A stretch of DNA of 64,000 nt from an uncultured Alphaproteobacteria bacterium (GCA_937864925.1 CALMFH010000154.1:34151-98150), one strand, 5' to 3'; positions 38,910 through 48,921 are shown, numbered from the stretch's first letter. Numbers and translations are program-made. Notes: generated by a model from the sequence alone, not told the origin.

Positions 38910-40076
38910 TCAGCGGGTGTTGCCGGAGGAGACGATGTCCATCCACACCGCGAGCACCAGGATCACGCCCTTGACGATCTGCTGCCAGAAGGTCTCCACC
39001 CCGAGCATCGACATGCCGTTGTCGAGGCTGGCCATGATCAGCGCACCGACCAGCGCCCCGATCACCGTGCCGATGCCGCCGCGCATCGAGGTGCCGCCGA
39101 TGAAGCACGAGGCGATGGCATCGAGTTCGCCGCCGGAGCCGGCCGAGGGCGTACCGGCAGCGAGGCGTGCGGTGGTGGTCAGCCCGGCCAGCGCGCACAT
39201 CAGGCCCATCATGGCGAAGACCATCATCTTCACCAGATTGACGTCGACGCCGGAGAGCCGCGTCGCTTCGAGGTTGGAGCCGACGGCGTAGATGCGGCGT
39301 CCGAACACCGTCTTGTCGCCGATCACGGTGAAGACGCCGAGGATGACGAGCAGGATCAGCACCGGGACCGGCACACCCTGATAGCTGTTGAGGGTCAGCA
39401 CGAAACCGAGGATGACGCCGCCGATGGCGACGAGGCGGGCGATCTCCATCGGGATCGAGGAGACCGGCAGCCCGTGCTTCTCGCGTCCGGCCCGGGTCCG
39501 GAAGGCGAGCACCGCGAGGAGCAGGAAGAGTGCGACCGCGAGGCCGTTGCCCATGAAGCCGGGCAGGTACCCCTGGCCGATGTACTTCAATTCTTCCGAC
39601 GCCGGGGCGACGGTGATGCCGCCGGTGAGGCCGAGGACGGCGCCGCGGAACACCAACATCCCGCCCAGCGTGACGATGAACGACGGGATGCCCTGATAGG
39701 CGGTGAGCCAGCCGACGAAGGTGCCGACGGTGATGCCGAGCAGGATGACGACGGCGATCGTACCGGCGAGCGGCCAGTGATAGAGGACGTCGAGGACCGC
39801 CGCGATGCCGCCGAGCAGGCCGAGCAGCGACCCGACCGACAGGTCGATCTCGCCGGCGACGATGACGAAGACCATGGCGGAGGCCAACATGCCGGTGATC
39901 GCCATCTGGCGGAGCAGGTTCGAGAAGTTGCGGGCGGTGAGGAACTGCGAGCCGCCGAGATCGGCGTCGTAGGTCAGGACGCCGAAGAAGGTCCAGATCA
40001 CCGCGATGATCAGCAGCAGCGCGACGATCTTGTAGGTCGACAGGAAGGTCCTGAGATCTTTGCTCGAAAAGGTCAT
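38910..40076 (-). CDS. xylH: Xylose ABC importer permease
   Basis: 388-residue inner-membrane permease of the RbsC/XylH type with about ten helices. Typical text is AGEIDLSVGSLLGLLGGIAA and GGMLVFRGAVLGLTGG, ending with GTVIGALVGALIMASLDNGM. It is the last gene of xylFGH, 27 bases after xylG. The length matches XylH, which is longer than RbsC. Confidence 0.9.
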   Translation of the reverse strand: MTFSSKDLRTFLSTYKIVALLLIIAVIWTFFGVLTYDADLGGSQFLTARNFSNLLRQMAITGMLASAMVFVIVAGEIDLSVGSLLGLLGGIAAVLDVLYHWPLAGTIAVVILLGITVGTFVGWLTAYQGIPSFIVTLGGMLVFRGAVLGLTGGITVAPASEELKYIGQGYLPGFMGNGLAVALFLLLAVLAFRTRAGREKHGLPVSSIPMEIARLVAIGGVILGFVLTLNSYQGVPVPVLILLVILGVFTVIGDKTVFGRRIYAVGSNLEATRLSGVDVNLVKMMVFAMMGLMCALAGLTTTARLAAGTPSAGSGGELDAIASCFIGGTSMRGGIGTVIGALVGALIMASLDNGMSMLGVETFWQQIVKGVILVLAVWMDIVSSGNTR

Positions 40077-40103
40077 GGCGGCTCGTCCGATGTTGGCGCG
40101 CCT

Positions 40104-41642
40104 TCAGGCAGCGACCTGGTCCTGTTTGCCGAGAGCGGCGGCGAGGATCTTCTCTTGGGATAGCCCGGTGTTGGGGAAGTCGCCGCGTAGGCGGCCCTCG
40201 CCCATCACCAGTACGCGGTCGGAGATGCCGAGCACCTCGGGCAGCTCCGAGGAGATCATCAGCACCGCCACGCCCTGCTTGGCCAGTTCGAAGATCAGCT
40301 TGTAGATCTCGTACTTGGCACCGACGTCGACGCCGCGGGTGGGCTCGTCGAGGATGAGCACTCGCGGGTTCGGCATCAGCATCTTGGCGACGACCGCCTT
40401 CTGCTGGTTGCCGCCGGAGAGCGAGGCGATCGGCAGGAGCGGTTGCGCCGTCTTGATCCGCATGCGGCGGATCTCGCCCTGGATCGCCGCCATCTCGTCC
40501 TCGGCGTCGATCAGGCCGCGCCGGGTGAAGCGTTTCAGCACCGACATGGTGATGTTGTGGCCGACCCCCATCAGCGGCACGATGCCGTGACGTTTGCGGT
40601 CCTCCGGCACCATGCTGATGCCCTGCCGAACCGCGTCGCGCGGCGCATGGACACGGACTTCCTCGCCGTCGAGTAGGATCGCCCCCTGGTGGCGACCTTT
40701 CCAGCAGCCGAAGAGATGCGAGGCGAGTTCGGTCCGTCCCGCTCCGACGAGGCCGGCGACGCCGAGGATCTCGCCGCGCCGGAGCTCGAAGGAGACGTCG
40801 TCGACCAGTTTGCGCTCGGTGTTGGTGGTGTCCCAGACGGTGACGTTCTTCGCCGCGAAGATCACTTCGCCGATCTCGTGCGCCTCGCGCGGGAAGAGGT
40901 TCTTCATCTCGCGGCCGACCATCATGGTGATGATCTCGTTCGTGTCCAGCTCGGCCATCGGGCGGGTGGCGACATGGGTGCCGTCGCGGATCACCGTCAC
41001 CGTGTCGGCGATCGCGGCGACCTCGTCGAGCTTGTGCGAGATATAGACGCAGGCCATGCCCCGCGCCTTGAACTCCTTGACCAGGGTGAGCAGCGTCTCG
41101 GTCTCGGCGGCGGTGAGCGCCGAGGTCGGCTCGTCGAGGATCAGGAGCTTCGCGTTCTTGTTGAGCGCCTTGGCGATTTCGATCAGCTGCTGCTTGCCGC
41201 CGGAATAGGCCATCACAGGAAGGGCGACGTTGATGTCCGGCATCTTGAGCTGTTTCATCAGCTCGCTCGCCCGCGCGTTCATCGCGTCGTAGTCGACGAA
41301 GCCGGCGCGGGTGGTGGGCTCGGAGCCGAGGAAGATGTTCTCGGCGACCGAGAGATGCGGCACCATCATCAGTTCCTGGTGGATGATGACGATGCCCGCC
41401 TCTTCCGTGTCGCGGATGTTGCGAGCATGGAGTTCCTTGCCTTCCCAGAGGATCGTCCCGGACCAACTGCCGGGCGGGTAGACGGCGGAGAGGACCTTCA
41501 TCAGCGTCGACTTGCCGGCCCCGTTCTCTCCGCACAATCCGACGCACTCGCCGGGGCGGACGACCAGATCGATGCCGTCGATCGCTTTGACCCCGTTGAA
41601 TTCCTTGGTGATGCCGCGCATCTCGAGCAGATAGTCGGCCAT
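40104..41642 (-). CDS. xylG: Xylose ABC importer ATP-binding subunit (double ATPase)
   Basis: 512 residues with two ATPase domains. The first has Walker [10 protein letters not shown], signature [15 protein letters not shown] and Walker [13 protein letters not shown]. The second has the degenerate P-loop [10 protein letters not shown] usual in this family, signature [15 protein letters not shown] and Walker [13 protein letters not shown]. It is preceded by xylF and a stable hairpin and drives uptake through XylH. Confidence 0.92.
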   Translation of the reverse strand: MADYLLEMRGITKEFNGVKAIDGIDLVVRPGECVGLCGENGAGKSTLMKVLSAVYPPGSWSGTILWEGKELHARNIRDTEEAGIVIIHQELMMVPHLSVAENIFLGSEPTTRAGFVDYDAMNARASELMKQLKMPDINVALPVMAYSGGKQQLIEIAKALNKNAKLLILDEPTSALTAAETETLLTLVKEFKARGMACVYISHKLDEVAAIADTVTVIRDGTHVATRPMAELDTNEIITMMVGREMKNLFPREAHEIGEVIFAAKNVTVWDTTNTERKLVDDVSFELRRGEILGVAGLVGAGRTELASHLFGCWKGRHQGAILLDGEEVRVHAPRDAVRQGISMVPEDRKRHGIVPLMGVGHNITMSVLKRFTRRGLIDAEDEMAAIQGEIRRMRIKTAQPLLPIASLSGGNQQKAVVAKMLMPNPRVLILDEPTRGVDVGAKYEIYKLIFELAKQGVAVLMISSELPEVLGISDRVLVMGEGRLRGDFPNTGLSQEKILAAALGKQDQVAA

Positions 41643-41840
41643 GATCGCTGTCCTCTGCGTCGGCCTGCGGTCACGCACACCGGGACCGCACCTCATCGGA
41701 CCACGAGGTCGGTCGCGGACACAAGCGTCTTCGTCGGGGATGGCTGTTTCGTCCACACGCCATCGCCGACGGCGCGGCCGAGACGGACACCGGCGAGGGC
41801 CGCACCTCGAGAAGAGGCGCCTCGCCGGCCCGTGAGCGAC

Positions 41841-41862
41841 CCGCGCCGGCGAACCGGCGCGG
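41841..41862 (-). other. Intercistronic hairpin between xylF and xylG
   Basis: A perfect 9-bp stem, CCGCGCCGG against CCGGCGCGG, with a CGAA tetraloop, 14 bases after the xylF stop. No T-tract follows on the minus strand. It is likely to protect the xylF message and lower downstream expression. Confidence 0.7.
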
Positions 41863-41875
41863 GGGGGGAGGGACT

Positions 41876-42886
41876 TCACTTACCGTCGACCTGCTCCTTG
41901 GTGTAGAAGCCGTCGGAGACGACCATGTCGACGTTGTCCTTGGTCAGCGCGATCGGGGTCAGCAACACGCTGTCGACCTGCTTCTTGCCGTTGTCGAGCT
42001 TGGCGGTGAAGGCCGGCGGCTGCTTCTTGACCAGCTGCACGGTGAGCTTCGCGGCTTCGCTGGCGATCAGCTTCAGCGGCTTGTAGACGGTGACCGTCTG
42101 GGTGCCCGCCTTGACCCGCTTGATCGCGGCGAGGTCGGCGTCCTGGCCGGAGATCGGAACCTTGCCGGCCAGACCCTGCGCCGCCAGCGCCTGGATGGCG
42201 CCACCGGCGGTGCCGTCGTTGGAGGCGACGACCGCGTCGATCTTGTTCTGGTTGGCGGTCAGCGCGTTCTCCATGATCGACAGCGCATTGGTCGGGCTCC
42301 ATTCCGGCACCCACTGCGAGCCGATGACTTTGACCTTGCCGGCGTCGACGGCGGCCTTCAGCGCCTTCTCCTGGCCGGCGCGCAGCAGCTTGGCGTTGTT
42401 GTCGGTCGGCGAGCCGCCGAGCATGTAGTAGCGGCCTTCCGGCTTGGCCTTCAGCACCGCTTCGGCCTGGAGATAGCCGACGCGCTCGTTGTCGAAGGAG
42501 ATGTAGGCGTCGACGTCGGCGTTGAGGATCAGGCGGTCGTAGGAGACCACCTTGATCCCCGCCTTGCGCGCCTCGTCGACCACGGCGGTGAACACCTTCG
42601 AATTCATCGGCACGATGACGATGGCGTCGACCTTCTGGGCGATCAGGTTCTCGACCTGCTTGATCTGTTTCTCTTCGTTGGCATCGGCGGACTGTACGCT
42701 GACGGTGGCGCCGAGTTCCTTGGCCGCGGCGATGAAGTAGTCGCGGTCACGCGCCCAGCGCTCGACCCGGAGGTCGTCGATGGAGAAGCCGATCACCGGA
42801 GCAGCCTCGCTGGCGCTCGCCATCGAGAGCGGAAGGCATACGGTCAGGGCCGTGAGCGAGCCGGCCAACACGTGAAGCAGTTTCAT
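41876..42886 (-). CDS. xylF: Xylose periplasmic binding protein
   Basis: 336 residues with a Sec signal ([20 protein letters not shown]). The mature part begins [20 protein letters not shown], the XylF pattern, with [19 protein letters not shown] and [15 protein letters not shown] following. It binds xylose and hands it to XylGH. It is the first gene of the operon, with a LacI-type operator about 185 bases upstream. Confidence 0.93.
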   Translation of the reverse strand: MKLLHVLAGSLTALTVCLPLSMASASEAAPVIGFSIDDLRVERWARDRDYFIAAAKELGATVSVQSADANEEKQIKQVENLIAQKVDAIVIVPMNSKVFTAVVDEARKAGIKVVSYDRLILNADVDAYISFDNERVGYLQAEAVLKAKPEGRYYMLGGSPTDNNAKLLRAGQEKALKAAVDAGKVKVIGSQWVPEWSPTNALSIMENALTANQNKIDAVVASNDGTAGGAIQALAAQGLAGKVPISGQDADLAAIKRVKAGTQTVTVYKPLKLIASEAAKLTVQLVKKQPPAFTAKLDNGKKQVDSVLLTPIALTKDNVDMVVSDGFYTKEQVDGK

Positions 42887-43069
42887 CTTCGATCCTCCTG
42901 AACGCCCTCGCGTTCGAGGGCTGGTCCGCCGTTGACCGGCAGCTCGTCGTCGTCCGCCCTCGGTTCGACCGGGACGGCCGCGGCAGGCACTTCGCGCTCA
43001 CCCGCCTCGACCCCACGGAAGGCGGGTGAAGCGGCGACGCATCGCCTGGCTCGACAGATTGCTCAAAAG

Positions 43070-43089
43070 AATGATGTGCGCAACTCAAA
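43070..43089. promoter_or_regulatory. LacI-type operator upstream of xylF
   Basis: Centred on GCGC, with a perfect right arm GCAACTCAAA and a weaker left arm. The strong arm is the exact complement of the strong arm at 34021, and the flanking GCTGC is also shared. It lies in the 326-base gap between xylF and the TRAP genes, which otherwise shows no gene. Confidence 0.6.
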
Positions 43090-43212
43090 TTCGATGCTGC
43101 ATTGCGTCATACGTGACGCTTCGGGCCCGCGAACCGGTGGATTTCCGTCTGCCGTTCGTTCCTCGCCGTCACCACTGGATGTGACACCCTCGTCGATGCC
43201 GGCCGCGCCCGG

Positions 43213-43731
43213 TCACGAGGTCGGGACGGTGTCGTCGTCGCGGACGATGGCGCGCAACTCGAGCAGCATGTTCTTCACCGAATAGATCACCATGATCGCC
43301 CCGGTGATCGGCATACAGGCGTAGAGCCAGCTCTTCGGCATGGCGAAGGCCGTGGTCATCTCGGTGGTGCCGAGCGTGAGATCGAGCGAATACTTGAAGA
43401 AGATGGCGATGAAGACCAGCGAGCAGGCCTCGACCAGGAAGCGGTAGACCAGCCGCGAGCGCTTGCCGGGCAATCGCTTCGACAGCCAGTCGCCGACGCT
43501 GAAATGCTCGTGGGCGACCCACACCGCCGCCGCGCCGTAGAAGACCAGCGCGCCGTAGAGCATCTCCAGGATCTCGTCGAACCAGTGCATCGACATGACG
43601 GGAAAGAAGCGCACCACGATGTTGAGGGTCAGGATCCCGGTGATCGCGGCGAAGAGGGCGATGCAGATTACCTCGAGCACCGCGAGCAGCGCCCGATCGA
43701 AGCGAGAGAGGAGGGCGAGCACGGCGGTCAT
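43213..43731 (-). CDS. TRAP transporter small permease (DctQ type)
   Basis: 172-residue four-helix membrane protein. The motif MHWFDEILEMLYGALVFYGA followed by AVWVAHEHFSVGDWL is typical of DctQ subunits, as is the final pair of helices. Its ATG overlaps the stop of the large permease (ATGA). With the kdu genes alongside, the system probably imports a uronate or an unsaturated pectin breakdown product. Confidence 0.88.
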   Translation of the reverse strand: MTAVLALLSRFDRALLAVLEVICIALFAAITGILTLNIVVRFFPVMSMHWFDEILEMLYGALVFYGAAAVWVAHEHFSVGDWLSKRLPGKRSRLVYRFLVEACSLVFIAIFFKYSLDLTLGTTEMTTAFAMPKSWLYACMPITGAIMVIYSVKNMLLELRAIVRDDDTVPTS

Positions 43732-45017
43732 GGCATGGGTCCCATCACGAGGTTCGGCAGCCACAGAGCGATGTCGGGCACGAAGGCACAGAGGATGGTG
43801 ACGACGAGGATTGCGACCAGATAGGGCAGGCACTCGAGCGCCAGCACCCAGATTCCGGTGCGCGCGAAACTCTCCACCGCGAACAGGCACATGCCGACCG
43901 GCGGAGTGAGGTTTCCGATCATGATCAGCAGGGTCATCACCACCCCGAAATTGATCATGTCGACGTCGAACAACGGGCAGATCTTCATGAAGATCGGCAG
44001 CGTGATGAGGAAGATGGCGTTGCCCTCGAGGAAGCAGCCGAGCACCAGGACGACGCCGATGACGATCCACAGGAACTGCGTCTGGTTTGTGCCGAGCGCG
44101 GTCAGCTGCATGATCAGGGCGTCGGGGATGCGCTCGAAGATGGTGAACCAGCCGAAGAAGTTGGCGGTGGCGATGATGAACATCAGGCCGCAGGACTGCT
44201 TCAGCGAGGCGAAGAGAATGCGCGGCAGATCGGCGAGTTTCAGATCGCGGTAGGCGAAGCCGAGCACACCGGCATAGAGCGAGGCGATGACCGAGGCCTC
44301 GGTGGCGGTGAAGAAGCCGGTGGTGATACCGCCGATGATCAGGAACGGCGCCATCAGCGGCCAGAACGCCGCCTTGAAGCTCTCCCAGATCTCGGTGAGG
44401 TTCGCCTTCTCGTCCTTCGGCAGGCCGCGCGGGCCGGCCATGAAGGCGATGGCGATCATCATCGCGATCCCCATGGTGACCCCGGGGATGGCGCCGGCCA
44501 GGAACAGCCGGGCGACCGACACCGAGGTGATGGCCCCATAGAGGACGAAGGGGATCGACGGCGGGATCACGGGGCCGATGGTCGAGGCGGAGGCGACGAT
44601 CGCCGCCGAGATCTTCGGCCGATAGCCCGCCTCGACCATCGCCTTGTGCTGGATCTGCCCGAGGCCCGCGGCATCGGCCACCGCCGATCCCGACATGCCC
44701 GAGAAGATCATCGACGAGACGACCGCCACCTGCCCGAGCCCGCCGGCGATGTGGCCGACCAGGGCACGGGCGAAGCGGAAGATACGATGGGTCACCCCCC
44801 CGGTGTTCATCAGGTTGCCGGCCAGGATGAAGAAGGGGATGGCGAGCAGCGTGAAACCGGTGGTGCCGAAGTACATGCGTTGCGGCAACAGAGCCAGGAA
44901 GGCGGCCTGGCCCTGACCGACGAAGAAGATCACCGCGGTGAGCCCGATCGCCACGGCGATCGGCACATCGAGGATCAGGAGGGCGAGCAGGACGCCGAAG
45001 ATCGCCAGGGTGAGCAC
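43728..45017 (-). CDS. TRAP transporter large permease (DctM type)
   Basis: 429 residues with about a dozen hydrophobic segments. Family motifs are IPFFILAGNLMNTGGV, SSMIFSGMSGSAVADAAGLG and IVASASTIGPVIPPSIPFV, and LTPPVGMCLF near the end. I place the start at a GTG (45017) with GGAGA upstream, since the longer in-frame ATG version adds 37 Arg/Pro-rich residues not expected in the family. It is fed by the DctP-type binding protein upstream, and overlaps the small permease gene. Confidence 0.88.
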   Translation of the reverse strand: MLTLAIFGVLLALLILDVPIAVAIGLTAVIFFVGQGQAAFLALLPQRMYFGTTGFTLLAIPFFILAGNLMNTGGVTHRIFRFARALVGHIAGGLGQVAVVSSMIFSGMSGSAVADAAGLGQIQHKAMVEAGYRPKISAAIVASASTIGPVIPPSIPFVLYGAITSVSVARLFLAGAIPGVTMGIAMMIAIAFMAGPRGLPKDEKANLTEIWESFKAAFWPLMAPFLIIGGITTGFFTATEASVIASLYAGVLGFAYRDLKLADLPRILFASLKQSCGLMFIIATANFFGWFTIFERIPDALIMQLTALGTNQTQFLWIVIGVVLVLGCFLEGNAIFLITLPIFMKICPLFDVDMINFGVVMTLLIMIGNLTPPVGMCLFAVESFARTGIWVLALECLPYLVAILVVTILCAFVPDIALWLPNLVMGPMP

Positions 45018-45141
45018 GGGCGAGGTCTCCGATGGAGAGGTCGCGGGTCGCGATCCGCGCCGACGCGGCCGAGAGGCCACGGCGGACCGCAGGGCGGCCG
45101 GCGGGCGGCGTTCGAGCGAGAGGCGCACGGGCGTTCACGAC

Positions 45142-45155
45142 GCCCCCGACGGGGC
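45142..45155 (-). other. Short hairpin between TRAP binding-protein and permease genes
   Basis: A GCCCC/GGGGC stem with a CGAC loop, about 50 bases after the dctP stop and 125 bases before the large-permease start. It is smaller than the other hairpins that follow binding-protein genes in the window. Nothing else is evident in this 187-base gap. Confidence 0.4.
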
Positions 45156-45204
45156 GGCAGGGGGCGAAACCCATGCCGTCCCGGGGACGTCGTCACCGGT
45201 CGCC

Positions 45205-46179
45205 TCACTTGACCGCGTCGACCATGGCCATGAAGCGGGTGAAGTTGTCGGCGCCGACGCGCGCCTTGACCTTCTCCCACGCCGGTCCCATCGCGTCCTT
45301 CCACGGCTTCAGATCGGGCCGTGACACGACGATGCCCTTGGTCTTCTCGAGGTCGTCGATCTGGCTACCCTCGGCATCGCGCAGCAGCTTGCGCGCCACC
45401 TTGGCGGCCGCGAAGGATTCCTCGGTCACGATCTTCTTCTGATCGGCGGTGAGCTTGTCCCAGCTCTTCTGGTTCACCAGATGAACCATCGAAGAATAGG
45501 TGTAGTTCAGGATGGTCATGTATTTCTGGGTCTCGTAGAGCTTCAGCGCATAGATCGTACCGACCGGGTTCTCCTGACCGTCGACCACGCCCTGCTTCAT
45601 CGCCATGACCAGTTCGGAAAAGGCGATGGTGACGGCGTTGCCGCCCGCCGCTTCGACGAAGGCCTGGTAGGCGAAGGCCGGCGGGGTGCGGATCTTCATG
45701 CCCTTCATGTCGGCGGGCCCCATCACCGGCTTCTTGGAATTGGTCAGCTGACGGAAGCCCCATTCCCAGTCGCCGAGATGGACGAGACCTTTCTTGGCCA
45801 GTTCCGGATCGGCCCAGGCCTTGAACGGACCGTCGATGATCGCGTCCGCGGTGGCGTAGTCCTTGAACGCAAAGGGGGTGGAGATGACGTCGTAGAACGG
45901 CAGGTGCTTGGCGATCTGGTCCTGGCCCGACAGGCTCATGTCTACGGCACCGAGCAGCACCTGTTCGAGCACCTCCGGCGGCGAGCCGAGAGCGTTGTTG
46001 CCGTAGAGGGCGATGGTGACCTCGCCATTGGTGCGCTTCTCGACATTGGCCTTGAACTGCTTGGCGGCGACGTCGCAGGGGTGACCGTCGGCAGCGAAAT
46101 GGCCGAGCTTCAGTTCGAGCGCGTTCGCCGCGATCGTCGACCCGAGCATCAGCGCGGCAAAGAGTGCGAGCGTTCTCAT
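45205..46179 (-). CDS. TRAP transporter periplasmic binding protein (DctP type)
   Basis: 324 residues with a Sec signal ending at ANALEL. The mature protein begins LELKLGHFAADGHPCDVAAK. The conserved substrate-carboxylate Arg is probably in GMKIRTPPAFAYQ, and VDGQENPVGTIYALKLYETQ is the DctP signature. The ATG at 46179 follows a strong GGAGGGTAGG; the upstream ATG would place this site inside the gene. It captures an organic acid, likely a uronate-type sugar acid given its neighbours. Confidence 0.9.
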   Translation of the reverse strand: MRTLALFAALMLGSTIAANALELKLGHFAADGHPCDVAAKQFKANVEKRTNGEVTIALYGNNALGSPPEVLEQVLLGAVDMSLSGQDQIAKHLPFYDVISTPFAFKDYATADAIIDGPFKAWADPELAKKGLVHLGDWEWGFRQLTNSKKPVMGPADMKGMKIRTPPAFAYQAFVEAAGGNAVTIAFSELVMAMKQGVVDGQENPVGTIYALKLYETQKYMTILNYTYSSMVHLVNQKSWDKLTADQKKIVTEESFAAAKVARKLLRDAEGSQIDDLEKTKGIVVSRPDLKPWKDAMGPAWEKVKARVGADNFTRFMAMVDAVK

Positions 46180-46344
46180 CCTACCCTCCATACTGTCTCG
46201 GCGTCGTTTCGACGCCCTGTTGCGCCGGATATGGCGATCCGTGAGATCCGACCCGCCGCGACTCGCAGACTGCGTGGTCGTCGAACGGATCGGTCGGAAT
46301 TCCGGATGGGGAACGGAGGTGTCTCCTCTGTTCGAAGCGGGTCC

Positions 46345-47109
46345 TCAACGGACCAACCAGCCGCCGTCGACAGGCAGGATCACGCCGGTGACGTAGCGGG
46401 AGGCCGGAGCGGCGAGGAAGATCACCGCGGAGGCGAGGTCGTCGGGCTCACCCCAGCGACCGAGCGGAATGCGCTCGAGAATCTGGCGCGAGCGAACGGG
46501 ATCGGCGCGCAGTGCCGCGGTGTTGTCGGTGGCCATGTATCCGGGGGCGATGGCGTTGACCGTGATGCCCTTCGCCGCCAACTCGTTGGCGAAGAGCTTG
46601 GTCAGTCCGGCGACGCCGTGTTTGGAGGCGGTGTAGGACGGGACCCGGATGCCGCCCTGGAAGGACAGCATCGAGGCGACCGAGACGATGCGTCCCTCGC
46701 AACCACGCGCCACCATCGACCGCGCCACGGCCTGGGTGAGCAGGAACAGGCTCTTCAGGTTCACCGTCATCACCGCGTCCCAATCGGCCTCGGTGAAGTC
46801 GAGGACGTCGGCGCGGCGGATGATGCCGGCGTTGTTGACCAGGATGTCGACGGGGGCGAAAACACGCTCGACCGCAGCGACGAGCCCGGCGAAGTCCTGT
46901 GGCTGCTCGAGGTCGGCGACGACCTCGTGCCAGCGCCGGCCGCAATCGCGGATCGCCGCTCCGGCGGCGGGCATCGGCGAGGGGCCGAGACCGACGATGT
47001 CGGCCCCGGCGCCGGCGAGCGCCCGCGCCATGCCGAGGCCGAGGCCCCCGGAGGTGCCGGTGACCAGGGCGGTGCGGCCGGTGAGGTCGAAGAGCGGCGC
47101 GGCGGTCAT
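46345..47109 (-). CDS. kduD: 2-deoxy-D-gluconate 3-dehydrogenase / 2-keto-3-deoxy-gluconate oxidoreductase
   Basis: 254-residue SDR. It has the cofactor motif TGTSGGLGLGMA, NNAGIIRRAD, the catalytic YTASKHGVAGLTK and the end segment YVTGVILPVDGGWLVR. It reduces 2,5-diketo-3-deoxygluconate in pectin breakdown. Its ATG overlaps the kduI stop (ATGA), so the isomerase and reductase are made together. Confidence 0.9.
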   Translation of the reverse strand: MTAAPLFDLTGRTALVTGTSGGLGLGMARALAGAGADIVGLGPSPMPAAGAAIRDCGRRWHEVVADLEQPQDFAGLVAAVERVFAPVDILVNNAGIIRRADVLDFTEADWDAVMTVNLKSLFLLTQAVARSMVARGCEGRIVSVASMLSFQGGIRVPSYTASKHGVAGLTKLFANELAAKGITVNAIAPGYMATDNTAALRADPVRSRQILERIPLGRWGEPDDLASAVIFLAAPASRYVTGVILPVDGGWLVR

Positions 47110-47942
47110 CTGAGATCCCCCGGCGCGACGTGGTCCATGTCGGCGAACACCTGGTTCTCGCCCGCCATCGCCCAGATGAAGGCATAGGCCGAGGTGCCGA
47201 CACCGGAATGGATCGACCACGGTGGCGATACCACCGCCTGCTCGTCGCGCACCACGATGTGACGGGTCTCGTCGGGGCGGCCCATCAGATGCAGCACCAT
47301 GCCGTCGGCGGGCAGCTCGAAATAGAAATAGGCCTCCATGCGCCGGTCGTGGGTGTGGCACGGCATGGTGTTCCACACGCTGCCGGTGGAGAGGCGGGTG
47401 AGCCCCATCACCAGCTGGCAGGTCGGCATCACGCCGGGGTGGATGTATTTGTGGATCACCCGCTCATTGGCCGTCCGCGGTGTACCGAGCGGCGCCGGCG
47501 TTGCGTCCTCGACGCTCACCTTGCGGTTCGGATGACGCATGTGGGCGGGGCAGGAGGCGGCGAAGAGTTTCGCCGGCCGGGCCGGGTCGAGACTCTCGAA
47601 GGCGACCTCCCGCGTCCCCTGGCCGAGATAGATCGCCTCCTGGAAATCGAGATCGAAGATCTCGCCATCGGCGGTGACGCGAACCGGCCCGCCGATGGCG
47701 ATGGCCCCGAACTCGCGCCGCTCGAGCAGGAAGGAGGTGCCGACGGGCTGGCCCAGTTCGGGGGCGAGGACGAGCGGACCGGCGCCCGGCATGATGCCGA
47801 GCACCATCATCCGCTCGTAGTGGGTGAGGGTGGCGCGGACCTCGCCCGGCCGGAACAGGTCGGTGACGAGGAAGTGGCGGCGGAGATCTTCGGTACCGAG
47901 GGTCTCCACCTGGGTGTGGTGGAGGGCGTGACGGACGTCCAC
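47106..47942 (-). CDS. kduI: 5-dehydro-4-deoxy-D-glucuronate isomerase
   Basis: 278 residues, exactly the usual KduI length when the GTG at 47942 (GGAAGCGACC upstream) is used. It is a cupin isomerase in the pectin/oligouronate pathway. Metal residues are in WNTMPCHTHDRRMEAYFYF and in PPWSIHSGVG, and the family segment HKYIHPGVMPTCQLVMGLT is present. It stands between the GntR regulator and kduD on the same strand. Confidence 0.93.
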   Translation of the reverse strand: MDVRHALHHTQVETLGTEDLRRHFLVTDLFRPGEVRATLTHYERMMVLGIMPGAGPLVLAPELGQPVGTSFLLERREFGAIAIGGPVRVTADGEIFDLDFQEAIYLGQGTREVAFESLDPARPAKLFAASCPAHMRHPNRKVSVEDATPAPLGTPRTANERVIHKYIHPGVMPTCQLVMGLTRLSTGSVWNTMPCHTHDRRMEAYFYFELPADGMVLHLMGRPDETRHIVVRDEQAVVSPPWSIHSGVGTSAYAFIWAMAGENQVFADMDHVAPGDLR

Positions 47943-47974
47943 GGTCGCTTCCTTTCTCCGGCCGGCGGTGCCGG

Positions 47975-48661
47975 CTATCGGTCGAGTTCGGGGCGCATGA
48001 ACAGATAGCCGTAGGTCTTCTCGACCTCCGGTAGGGCCTGAAGGATCTCGGCGAGGTGGGTCCGCATCGCCGCGTCCGCCGCATCGGCGTCGTGGGCATC
48101 GATCGCCGCCATCACGGCGCGATGCTGACGCACCAGCAGCGGCAACGTCTCCGGCACCGGCAGGGTCAGGTGGCAGACTCGGTCGAGATGGGCCTTGATG
48201 TCGGTGAGCGCGTCCCAGGCGGTCGGGATGCCGGCGCCCTCGGCGAGGGCGGCGTGGAACGCCTGGTCCTCGCGCTGGAAGAGGTAGTGGGCATGGCCGG
48301 CGGCATGGACCTCCTGCGCCGCCAGAATGGCGTCGATACGCCGGCGCACGTCGGGATCGAAGCGCTCGCAGGCCCGCCGCACCACCGCGACCTCGACCGA
48401 CTCGCGCACGAAGCGCGACTGGCGCATACGATCCGCCGAGATGCGGGCTACGCGGGTGCCGCGACGCGGCCGGGTCTCGACCAGCTCGGCGCGGCCGAGG
48501 GCGATCAGCGCCTCCCGCACCGGCTGGCGCGACACGCCGAAGCGATCGGCGAGTTCCTTCTCCGACAGCGGCGTTCCCGGCAGGAACTCGAGGGTGACGA
48601 TCGCCTTGCGGATCTCCTGTTCGACCCGCTGTGCCGCCGTCTCCGTCTTTGCAACGAACAT
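47975..48661 (-). CDS. GntR-family regulator, FadR/FCD subfamily, probably of the uronate genes
   Basis: 228 residues. The N-terminal winged helix includes LSEKELADRFGVSRQPVREAL, preceded by EIRKAIVTLEFLPG. The C-terminal FCD domain has metal/ligand His positions in REDQAFHAALAEGA and HRAVMAAIDAHD. The ATG at 48661 is chosen over one 20 codons earlier because GGGATC precedes it and the homologous start fits. It heads the kduID genes and has its own palindrome upstream. Confidence 0.88.
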   Translation of the reverse strand: MFVAKTETAAQRVEQEIRKAIVTLEFLPGTPLSEKELADRFGVSRQPVREALIALGRAELVETRPRRGTRVARISADRMRQSRFVRESVEVAVVRRACERFDPDVRRRIDAILAAQEVHAAGHAHYLFQREDQAFHAALAEGAGIPTAWDALTDIKAHLDRVCHLTLPVPETLPLLVRQHRAVMAAIDAHDADAADAAMRTHLAEILQALPEVEKTYGYLFMRPELDR

Positions 48662-48749
48662 GGCCGATCCCTTTCTCCGATCCTCGGCTCCGGCACCGAT
48701 CCTTTCCGACCGACATGCCACCGAACGAGGTCGAAGGGTGACTGTTGGC

Positions 48750-48772
48750 TACCATACCACCAGTGTATGGTA
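48750..48772. promoter_or_regulatory. Operator-like palindrome upstream of the GntR regulator
   Basis: Exact 8-bp arms TACCATAC and GTATGGTA with a 7-base spacer, about 90 bases before the regulator start. ATGGTA occurs again at 48778. FCD-type GntR proteins commonly bind such TGGTAT-type palindromes. I did not find a second full copy before dctP. Confidence 0.55.
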
Positions 48773-48894
48773 AAGGGAATGGTACGAATTCGATTTTTGT
48801 GGTCGACGAGAGCAACATCGAAACGTCTGCGGCGTGAGGCGACGCGGGTGGAGACGCAGTGCGGGTCGTGGCTGCAGAGGCCGCGATGCCGGGT

Positions 48895-48921
48895 AAAAAA
48901 AGGAGGCGCCGCAGGGCGCCT
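48895..48921 (-). terminator. Rho-independent terminator of the YeeE/YedE operon
   Basis: On the minus strand, a perfect 7-bp stem (AGGCGCC against GGCGCCT, four-base loop) is followed by CC and seven Ts. It lies about 115 bases after the DUF6691 stop. A further GC hairpin with a small bulge lies between them at about 48973-49000. This is one of only two terminators with a T-tract that I see in the window. Confidence 0.85.

Noticed and set aside
44975..45304. Small frames between the TRAP large permease and binding protein
   Set aside because: Arg/Pro-rich, no ribosome site, overlapping the gap hairpin and the dctP 3' end.
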